A stretch of 64,000 bases of DNA from contig NC_079510.1 of NCBI RefSeq assembly GCF_030052815.1, positions 46,838,725-46,902,724 on the forward strand, given 5' to 3'. The notes under the pieces are model-generated. The model saw only the letters and a list, made by a program, of their open reading frames with translations, was not told the DNA's origin and ran no database searches. A program made the translations under genes and the position numbers. Below, one piece after another: positions 49,318-59,704 of the stretch. Numbering within the stretch: the stretch's first letter is position 1; every line of letters starts with the position of its first letter. This stretch comes from Hevea brasiliensis (lineage: Eukaryota > Streptophyta > Magnoliopsida > Malpighiales > Euphorbiaceae).

Positions 49318-52296
49318 ATTAAGATGAAGATCTGTCATCTGAGATTATATCTTAAGTTTTTAACTAAAAGAAGTGCATGCAGATGATCACTTGTATATAA
49401 ACTGTGGCGGTGAGGGGGTGCTAATTAATGGAGTTCATTATCAAGCTGATACACAACCTGATGGAGGATCAACGTTCTTTTTAAGTGATGATACAAGTTG
49501 GGGTTACAGTAGTGAAGGGATTTTTATGGACACAGGCCATGAACAGTACATTCTGAAAAAATCATGTGGAATTCCCAGTGATTATGCACCTCTATATAAG
49601 ACAGCTCGTGTTTCACCTATCTCCCTGAAGTATTATGGTTTTTGTATGAAAAATGACAAATACATAGTGAAACTTCACTTTGCAGAGATTATGTATGGAG
49701 AAAATAAAGATCCTAGTAGCAAGGGGAAGCGTTTGTTTGATGTGGCAATTCAGGTGAGCATCATATTCATATGTTTAATGTGCTAGTAACATAGAACTGC
49801 ATTAATGGAACCTGAAAATTTGATAGGGCAAGAAGGTATTTGAAAGTTTCAATATTAGAGAATCTGCTATGGGTGTGAATAAAAATGTAACTTTGGACTT
49901 CATTGCTACTGTGAGGAACCATCGACTGGAGATCCACTTGTATTGGACTGGCAAGGGCTCAATTCGTACTCCAACGGAATATTGTGGTCCTCTTATATCT
50001 GCTATTTCTGTTTTTCCTGGTACGATAGGTGCCTCGATATATTTGATATTTCTTTATGCTACCAACTATGGTTTGATTTTGTTCTCTCTTTCTGTCTGAC
50101 ATCATGCTAAATCTCTTGTTTAGTTCCTAGAAAACCCAGGACAAAATTATCCCCAATGATTATTGCTGCTCTCATAGGATCTGCATTGCTTCTCCCACTA
50201 TTAATTTTAGTTTTCATGCGTAAACAAGGCTTTCTTGGTGGAAAAGATTTGCATAGCAAAGGTGAGAACATCCAATTATAGATGGAGTTGGTTTTGCTTG
50301 TCATGATATCTGTAGGCCTCAGTGATTTCCTTCCTATTAGTTATGAGTTATGACATCATTTTAATGATGAATTTGTGTTTGATGGTTGATATTATGACAC
50401 AGAACTAAAAGGTCTTGAACTACAACCAGGAGTTTCTTTGAACTTCCGGCAAATAAAAGCTGCCACCCAGAACTTCAATCCTGTGAACAAGATTGGTGAA
50501 GGAGGTTTTGGATCTGTATATAAGGTCTTTGTTATTACATATATGCCTTTACTACTATTTGCCTTTGTGCGATCTTAGGTGCTAGGTATGCTTGTTTTGA
50601 AATTACTAATGCTTTTACTACTATCTATTATATTGTTTACATATAATCACCTCCAAATTACTTGCACCAATAGATGGACAAATTGATCATGCATTTGATG
50701 ATGGCTTCCTTTTAAATGTTGTGTACTATCGAATTGCAGGGTGTACTTCCAAATGGGACGGCAATAGCAGTCAAACAACTGTCATCAAAATCAAAGCAAG
50801 GCACTCGTGAGTTTGTAAATGAAGTGGGAACTATTTTTGCATTGCAACATCCAAATCTTGTTAAGCTATTGGGTTGTTGCGCAGAAGATAACCAACTCTT
50901 GCTCGTCTATGAGTACATGGAAAATAATTCCCTTGCACGTGTTATTTGGTAAGTATAATAAGGCTTTGAATGCCACGCAGAAAATAAATAACTCTTATAT
51001 CCTTAAGTTGAATATAAAAGATTCAAAGAATCGGTTGTCATATGTGCAGGTTCAGAGGAGCTAAGGTTGAAACTCAACTGGCCAATTAGGTTCAAAATCT
51101 GCCTTGGTATAGCTAAGGGACTGGCTTTTCTCCATGAAGAATCTAAGCTGAAGGTTGTCCATAGAGATATCAAACCCACAAATGTGCTGCTTGACAAGGA
51201 TCTCAATGCAAAAATATCAGACTTTGGACTTGCTAAACTCTATGAAGCAGAGAAGACACATGTTATCACTAGAATTGCTGGAACGACGTAAAAGATCCTT
51301 GTTCCTTATTTAAATTAAATGTTACTTGATAGGAAAATTATGCATTGGTTGTGAGGCTCTTTCTTTTCCAATTTTAGAAAGTTTTTCCCCCTTGAGAATA
51401 TGAATTCTGGGATTGTATGGATAATTTTTCTCAATTGCATCTGCTATTTCTGCAGAGGATACATGGCTCCAGAGTATGCCATGTGGGGCTATTTAACAAA
51501 TAAAACAGATGTTTACAGCTTCGGAGTGGTTGCACTTGAGGTTATGAGTGGGAGGAATAGCACCAGTTACAGGCCAAACGATGAGAGTGTCTATCTACTT
51601 GATTTGGTAAGTAATCTTTGCAAATTCTGTAGCATCTGGCATTGAGGAACAACTGAAGATTATAGCATAAACGTGGATGTAAAAGCATACTGTTATGTAT
51701 AACTTGTTTTCTGCGTCTGAATTGCTTCTAGTCTGACTGTTTCCTTTCATTTATTTTGAATCAATTCAAAAGATACATGTAGAATGTCAGTTTATTGATT
51801 AGATGTTAGACTCTTGATTTGACTGCCTCTGCATTGCCAAAGCAATAACTAAACACTTTTTTATTTTTATTTTTAATTCAGGCTTATGTTTTGCAAGAAA
51901 AGGGTGAACTATTGTCGCTAGTTGATCCAGTCTTGGGGTATGATTACTCAGTGAAACAAGCAATGATCATCTTAGACCTGGCAATGCTGTGCACTAATCC
52001 ATCCCCTACACTGAGGCCAACCATGTCTGAAGTGGTAAAAGTTCTTGAAGGCCAAAGCAAGATAATTAACGCTCCTTCATTCCGAGTTCGATGCTTCGAC
52101 TGATGATTTTGCAATGGCTAAGGCTGTATCTAGCCTCACTCCCCGCATTGGATCCGGCAACAATTCTACATGAAAGACATCAAATGCTGTCACTTATGAT
52201 GTTGTGAGCAGAGATGGAGATGAGTACGGAATTTATGAAGATTGTTCTTCAGGGATGTTAGAGAAGACAGATAGACTGGTTAAGTTATCGTCTTAG

Positions 52297-53855
52297 TCTC
52301 CAAGGTTGTCAGGCTCGTGGTGTTTGAACTACTGCACTTGCCAGCTTCATTGTGAGATCGCTGTTGTTGGCTTGCTTTAATATGTATTTCCATTTCCTGG
52401 ATTTTCTTAATGTGTATTCACATGGTTGCTGAAATAAAAACCAAACAAAAAATGCAGCTGTTGTTGAAGAATCGAGTAGAAGTGAAGTCCTCTAAACTAG
52501 GGGCGGCCACGGTCTGGTTTTAAATCGGAGCCGAACCGGAACCGGTTCGGTCAAAATCGGACCAAAACCTGTCAAAACTGAAACTGGTTTTGAACCGGAC
52601 CAAAACTGTCCTTATGCGGTTTGGATCAGGCTTATATTTTTTAAGAATCGTGAACCGGCAGTTCCGAACCGGATTGAATCGACGATTTCGAAGCGGCGAT
52701 TTAAATATAAAAAAATTCAATCACTCCTAATTCATTTATATATATCATTAATTCTCTACACAATTATTCTCTGCATTTTCTTTAATTCTTAATATTTTTT
52801 CAATTTTTTACAAATTCTCTAAATAATTATTTTCTACACTCATTTTTATTTCCAATACTCTCTCAATTTTCTTACTTTATTATTTTATATACTTACTGAA
52901 ATTTTTAATACTAACTCAATTACTTTGTTATTACTTTAAATCCTCAATAAAATTTTCAATACCCTTTATTTTAATTTTTTTTTTCTCTTTTATAATTTTA
53001 ATTATCAATTATTATATAATTTTTAAAAAAAGGCAAGTAATAGAACTAGAAATTTTTATTCCTCTAAATCCTAAAGGGATATATACGAAAAATTAAGTTC
53101 ATACACTTTTTGTTAATTTTTTTAAAAAAAATTAATTTCATCTCTAACTTTTTAATCATGGTCAAGTTTTTATTTATTAAATTTTTCTTAAAGATAAATT
53201 ATTTTCTTTATTTTTTTTCTTATTTTATTTTCATTGAAAGATTTCTAAGAAAAATTAAAATATTTTTACAAATGTAACTTAAATTTTGAATTAATAAAAT
53301 TTTTCTCTAATTTTTTTTTGTCTAAACTACCCTTAAACCATCCCTAAATCGCTTTCAAATCGTCCTCCAAACTGTTTTGAACCGTTCTTTTTCGAATTGT
53401 CCTTCAAACCATTTTAAACCGAAGCTCAAACCGGAACCGGCGATTCAGGAACCGTCTTCCAAACCGTCCCCTGACGGTTTGGTTCAGGTTCATGATTTCA
53501 TTGAACCTAAACCGGCGGTTCAGAAACCGTAACCGACAGTTCCTGAACCGTGGCCACCCTTACTCTAAACTCCAAATCCTGTGTTGGTTGCCAAATTGAG
53601 TAGCAGGACATTGATTAGAAATATGACCTTATAGCCTCAATTACATAAAGACATACATAGTTATTTTAATTCTTAATCACACTTACGGCTCTCTTCATCA
53701 TTCAATTGGTTAATCACACCAATCCCATTTTAAGCAATGTAAAAAGCTCTCTTGAAACCGTCACTAAATGCGTATATAGATATATGCATGGCTCAGATAT
53801 AAGAATGCTAAACGATTGCAATTTGCAAAGAGTTCAAACGTAAAAGGAGAGAGAT
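52297..53855. other. Intergenic between RLK-B and RLK-C, mostly a hAT-like element
   Basis: The RLK-B 3' flank matches RLK-A up to about 53593 once the element at 52498-53562 is removed. The rest is the presumed promoter of the dead RLK-C gene, with no clear elements. Confidence 0.6.
52498..53562. mobile_element. hAT-like non-autonomous element with TAGGGGCGGCCACGG ends
   Basis: A 1065-bp insertion with inverted ends, TAGGGGCGGCCACGG and, in reverse complement, TAAGGGTGGCCACGG. Both ends are rich in gaaccgg / ccggttc motifs and the centre is AT-rich. It is flanked by CTCTAAAC (52490-52497 and 53563-53570), with one further T matching. The RLK-A 3' flank near 38219-38227 holds one uninterrupted copy of the site (gtctgaact, slightly diverged). 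No transposase frame is present. Confidence 0.88.
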
Positions 53856-54514
53856 ATGGGGGAACACAAATGTTTAGAAAGGTTGGCTTATATCGTCTTG
53901 TTGCTGCTTATTTTGGCTTTGGTTCCTGAGCTAATATGTGCCTACACAACTCAAGTTTCATATCTTCACCAGGATAATGGTAATATTTCCAACACTTCCT
54001 CATTGAAAAGCATGCATATTTCTTTTTATTAATCTTGTTTCTTCGTATATTTACCTTTTTACATAAATATTGCGTTTCATCAGTGGGAACCCTCAACATC
54101 ATTGCTCATGGTCTGTGCTTGAACTTGGACAATGATGGAAGTGATGAATTCTCTAGTAAGGGCTGCAATTAGAGAAAATCTTGGGGTGTAACTGTACTTT
54201 CCAAAGCCATACACTTTGCAGAGTAACTGAAATGTACAATTCATTGTTGTGAAAACCGAATTAGACCAGTTGATTCAATCGGTTTAATCGGAATGGGATC
54301 AGTGATCAATTCAGTTTTTATATGAAATCCTTGTTGCTGCAAATCGGAGTTGAACTGGTGGATCCGGCTAAATAATCGACTAACAAGTCAGCCTGGCTTT
54401 ATCTAAACCAATTTTCCAACTGAGTTGCTTTAATTAAAAAAGACAATTGTGATATGAGGTGCTGGGACCAAGACTTTTAATTTGTGCCAGCAAGCCAATA
54501 TCTTATTGAGCAAT

Positions 54515-54519
<5 letters not shown>

Positions 54520-54557
<38 letters not shown>
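54520..54557. repeat. (AT)n microsatellite
   Basis: About 19 AT units inside the RLK-C relic. Non-coding. Confidence 0.95.
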
Positions 54558-54561
<4 letters not shown>

Positions 54562-54761
54562 TAACCATTCAAAATTATTTATTTTATTAATTTAGATTAG
54601 ATTATATTAATTTGAAAAAAATTAAAAATTCTTGACTTCAGCCGCTTTCATTTTGAATATGAATAATTAATGATATTAATAGTTTATTATATTGATATGT
54701 TAACTTAATTATTAAATTGTCTTTTGATGATAATATTGTTATTATTATTAGACAATAAGAA

Positions 54762-54762
<1 letters not shown>

Positions 54763-54832
<70 letters not shown>
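54763..54832. repeat. Long (TA)n microsatellite
   Basis: About 35 uninterrupted TA units, the longest simple repeat of the window, inside the RLK-C relic. Such runs can extrude as cruciforms. Confidence 0.95.
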
Positions 54833-54839
<7 letters not shown>

Positions 54840-57800
54840 TGTGTTATATAATTTAACATATTAACATTTATTTACCATTGGTACGAATAAATTTATTATT
54901 GTAAAATGTTAGTTTTATGTATTTTTTATTACAAATAATTAAATATCATTATTAAAAGTTTAATGAAAAATCTAAATTATTTTTGAAAAAAGTATTTACA
55001 TAATAAAAATTAACTAAATTTTTAATAAATAATTTTTTAAAATTTTTTTTAATAATTATTCATAACATATATAAAATATTAATTATAATAAAACATTATT
55101 ATTAATTTTATAATATTTATTTAATAATTGTAAGTTTATTGCTCATTAAAGTGTTCTTTGCAAATGTTTTTGTTAATTAGTTCTATGTTTCTTGTCCATG
55201 CAGCATTATCAATTTTATGTTATTTAGTTATATGTTTATGTGTATTTTTTTGGGGATTGACAATTTTTTGGGGATCAATGAGCCTATAGTAATTTACTTA
55301 TTTTCCATCACATATTACCATTTTCTTATATCAATAAGTTCTTCTATTTGTTGGTTCAACAATTTTCTAGCCCAAGTATTCTAGTACATAATCTATGACC
55401 ATTTAATAAATATAATAAAATTGATCTCCAAAATAACTTAATCTAAAGATAACAAGCAGAACTCAATTTTTTTTTTCATTTGTTAATTTTACTCTTATTT
55501 TATTATTGCAATTATTTAATATGACTTTTTAATTTCTTGATGTTTAATATTTTTATTTATTTTTATTATTAATAAGAATTAATATGCATATATTAAATAA
55601 AATTTATTAGTGTTAGTATTATCACTAATTAATGTGTGACTTTTTAGTTTCTTAATACTTAACTTAAACATTTAAATAAAATTAATATATATCTACATTT
55701 ATGAATTATAATTGGAAAAAAAATACATTTTTATCATTTCTAATAAATAAAATTTATTAATATATTAATTATAATTAACATATAAAATAAAATTTATTAG
55801 TTGTACTTATTGTTATTAAAATTTAAATGAAATTAATATATATCTATATTTATTAATTATAATTATAAAAAAAATACAATTTTATCAATAATAATAATTA
55901 ATATGTATATAATAAATAAATAATTACTTATTTATTATTAATAACATTAATATGTATATATTAAATAAAATTTATTAATTTTATTGTTACTACTAATTAA
56001 TATGTGACTTTTTAGGTAGGAGAATAAATTTTTTAAATAAAATTTATTAGTCTTATTATTATTATTATTAGTAATTAATATTAAAATTTTACATAAAAAT
56101 TAAAAAAAATGATTGAATAGTATTATTTTTATAAAAAATATTAATAATTAACTAAAATGCTTCTAATATTATAGTATCATTAGAATATAAAAAGATATTA
56201 CAAAGACATAAATACATTAAAAATAACAATAAATAAGGATAAATAAAAAAAATTTTTTTAAAACAATAAATAACGTGGTAAAAAAAAATTATTGAATTGT
56301 TCCTTTTCAATAAAGTGGGACCCATTTATTGGACAGTGGAAGCAATTACAGATACCTTACAAGCCTTTGTTCCTTTTCTTTTTGAATTGTTCTCTAAAAA
56401 CTTACTCAATAGTTATTACTCTAATCTGAAAAATTCACACAGAAATTTTGACGTCTGCAGCAAACCCAATGAGAACAAATTTGAAGGGCCTGTTCCTGAT
56501 ACTATCGCCTTCTTAGTAAACCTTGAGGAATTTTAATATTTTCCTAACCTTTATGAAGCACATATTTCTCAACTTCAGGTATTAAAATGAAGAATTTCTT
56601 TTTCTAACCCATGATTTCCAATTGTATTGACTGGCTAGCAATTATTGCTGATTTGCTAGGAATCCATAGAGGAGAAGGTTTCTTATTCCCATTGTTCCAT
56701 CATTGCAACAACCTTAAAAACCTGTAAGAGAAGTCGACTTTCTTCATATATACATCACTGAAAATTTCATGCTAAGCATCTACTCCTTTCAGCTCAAAAT
56801 GCTTTCCATAGAATAATTTCAGCCAGACATTTTAGAGCCAATATTTTGTTTAATTTTAATTTTTTGGTTTATATGCACCTGAAAAACATTAAATACTTTT
56901 TTTTTTCAAATGATCAATTTATACATGCTGCTGATTTTTTTTAAATTTACCCATTCAGATATCTGACAGGAAATAAGCTTAATGGATTGCTTCTTGTATG
57001 GGTTGCAGACTTAACAGAAGCTAATGTGCTAGTCTCTTTTCCTTCCTCTGTTTCTTTATTTCTTTGTCATTCGGGTTAGTGGGTTAGAGTCAAGTAAGTT
57101 TCTTGGGAGCAGTTCTCATACCAGAACTTCACAAATTTTTACATATTATGTGGCATCATGAGTATTAGCAGCTTTTGCCTCTTTGCTGCCCCAAAACTTG
57201 CTTACATTGTTCTTTCCAAATGCTCATCCATTACTATGTTGCTTTGGACCCAAAATAGTCTTAATCCTAAACCAGTGTGGTTGCAACCGGTAAGATTGCT
57301 TTGTTCTTCTTAAACTGCATATTTTATCCCATGATTGCATATGAATTCTCATTGGAATTTTCATAATCATGTCAGTTTTTAATAGATGAAGTATTTTTAC
57401 AATATTTATTGATTAGAGTTCTACAAATCTCAAGAGTGGAAAATGTTTCCAGAATTTAAGACAGATGGTTTTTCTCGTTAATTTGACTAATGATATTAAC
57501 TACTTTGATGGTTTCCACTGTGTTTTTGCTCAGAGATTTCTCCAAGAATAATTTCACAGAATTACCCTCACAACTGAACCCCACATCCAGATTGTAAGGC
57601 AAACCTAAAGAAGTCGTAGCTCAATTTCTCTGTATGTGTTCTTTTTTATTAACCTTTATCTTATATTACTTTTTTAGGATTCAAGTATTATATCGATAAC
57701 CTAATTTCTCTTTCAAAAGGGCTTTTGCTTATGATTTCAGTTGTGACGATGGTCAATAAAAGGGTAAGCCACGAGACACTATTGATAACAAATTTAATTG

Positions 57801-59272
57801 CAGATCTGTTCATAAATTATGGTGGTAAAAGGATAGAAATACAATGAGATACTTATGAGCCTGATACACATGAAGAAGGAACTTCAACTTTCCATATAAA
57901 TGATGAAAGCAATTGGGGATACAATAGTATGACAGCGTAATGACTGGATACAAAAGTTCACGAACTAATACAGTCAATATACCATTTGAAGCTCCTGTTT
58001 TGTATAGGACAGCACACGTTGCTTCAATATCCTTAACCCTTCATTTTGCTGAAATAGCGATGAAGGAAGAAGCAGGTCACAGAATCAGAGGGAAGCGACT
58101 TTTTGATGTGATCATTCAGGTAATTGCCTCTGCGTCCACCCAAAAACAAAAAAGGAAAGAAAAAGTTGCTCAGTGGCTGTACTTATATATGCTTATAGCC
58201 TGATTGTTACTATAGGAATAAGGACACAAAGTTGAACTGGTCCTCTTATATCAGTACATCCTGGTAGTTTCTCTCCCTCCTTTATCGTGTTACAGCTAGT
58301 GTTCCTCTCCTCATGTCCACATATATTGACGCCATGCATTGTTTTGTTTCTTTTGGTTCTGTTCCTAAACCTAGAAAGCCTTTCAAGATATTGTCGACTT
58401 TGGGTAAAGTTGCTCTTGTTGGATCAGTAAATCTTGTACCTAACAGAGATGAAATTGATCCTGCAAAATATCTCAGCTCATGATCCGCTGACATACTTCA
58501 TTATTTTGACACATTCCTTACTTGTTTCATTTATGTTTTGATGCAGAACGGAAAGATATTGAGTCATTGCCTGGAGGGTTTTTCAGTTTCCGGCATATAA
58601 AAGCTACCTTCACTTGGCTTCTGCATGAAAATTCTTTGAAACTAATAACAAAATGGTAACTCATGTTGTACAATGAACAGGTTCGGAGGAGCTGAGATGT
58701 AAACTTAATTGGACAACTAGAGTTAAAATTTGCCATGGAATGGCGAAGGGATTGGTTTATCTTCATGAGGATTGCATGCTAAAAGTTGTTCATAGGGATA
58801 TCAAGACAACTAACATTCTTCTTGACAAGGATTTCAATGCAAAGAGATCTGATTTTGGATTTGCTAAGCTTTATGAAGGAGAGAAAACACAAGTCATCAC
58901 CAGAATAGCAAGAACCACGTAATGAACCTTTGTTTACCCACCTGATTTGGTGAGCACAATTGAGCTGCTTTCACTTAAAACTGCTAATACTTTCCTAGCC
59001 CATCTCCTACACTGAGGACTACCATGTCTGAAGTTGAAAAGATTATCCAGGGCGAAGTCAACTAAATTCTGCTCCAATCCATGCTCCTTATTCAACTGAT
59101 GGTTTTGCCCTTGCCTAGGCCGTTGCTAGCTGCTCATTTTCCATGCGCTCTACTGGGAGCTTCTCCAGAGAAGAGGCATCAAACCCTGTGAGAAGTGCAT
59201 AATATCTCTGCTGATTACTCTCCCGAGATTATTACTGACAAGGCTGAGAGTTCACCAGCTAAGGAACTTTAG

Positions 59273-59704
59273 CTGCCCACTTCATGTTCTAGAATCTGCC
59301 CCAAAATGTTTTACGTTTCCTTTCTATACAAGTATACTACCTCTAGGTTTTTAAATTCTTATTTTTATGTATAAATTTTGCCAAACCTTATCATGTACAA
59401 ATGTCTGATTTTACTTCGCATATAAACTTATTTCAATGGAATATTCTCAGAAATTTATAATCTTTATTTTTATTGAGTATACAAAGACAAGCATCAGTGT
59501 TATTACTAACATTTGACTGTTGGGTGGTTATACAAATTGACGTCAGATAGCACGTGTTAGATTGTAAATTATCCACTTACATAAATTATAGTATTCATAT
59601 GAAATCCAAAATCTTACGCACCATGAAAGTTGACAGCAGGATGAAGTTAAAAATTACTGCGAATCAGGATTAAATGGATTAAGATCCTGGCCAGATGTAG
59701 AAGA
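59273..59704. other. Short spacer between convergent RLK-C relic and RLK-D
   Basis: About 430 bases of AT-rich DNA containing the 3' flanks of both genes. No feature beyond likely polyadenylation regions. Confidence 0.5.

Larger units (their letters stand above)
41858..52296 (+). pseudogene. RLK-B: recent duplicate of RLK-A, disabled
   Basis: All 26 exon equivalents are present: 41858-41960, about 42311-42442, 42892-42963, 43164-43235, 43505-43576, 43705-43776, 43871-43942, 44029-44100, 44256-44327, 44421-44492, 44577-44645, 44730-44813, 44897-44968, 45310-45378, 47682-47750, 48140-48202, 48321-48356, 48439-48491, 49383-49753, 49827-50019, 50124-50261, 50403-50524, 50740-50948, 51050-51287, 51456-51606, 51882-52296. 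Exons 3-22 keep the RLK-A lengths. Lesions compared with A: a 14-bp deletion in exon 2; loss of the exon 2 donor (gtatta to atatta); a 2-bp deletion in exon 23 that shifts the kinase frame; and a 1-bp insertion plus a TGA in the last exon. An ATG at 42876 could start an N-truncated LRR product without a signal peptide, but the kinase would still be broken. Most likely a young pseudogene. Confidence 0.88.
54234..56455. other. AT-rich filler inside the RLK-C relic
   Basis: About 2.2 kb of very AT-rich DNA with repeated tattaaataaaatttatta-type phrases and two long (TA)n runs, where LRR exons 3-10 would be expected. I see no coding exon or clear transposon ends; it may be several degraded insertions. 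Confidence 0.5.
53856..59272 (+). pseudogene. RLK-C: decayed LRR-malectin receptor kinase relic
   Basis: A signal-peptide exon (53856-53979, LAYIVLLLLILALVPELICA) is followed by an exon 2 relic (about 54084-54233) with an early TAG. Most LRR exons are missing, replaced by about 2 kb of AT-rich DNA. Recognisable pieces follow: LRR relics near 56460-56535, 56660-56724, 56960-57029 and 57535-57594; a malectin relic at about 57804-58120 with stops; a juxtamembrane piece at about 58548-58607; an intact 238-bp kinase exon at 58681-58918 ([17 protein letters not shown]); and a scrambled last exon to about 59272. The glycine-loop and lysine exons are not found. It is more diverged from A than B is, so it is an older member of the cluster. 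Confidence 0.85.
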
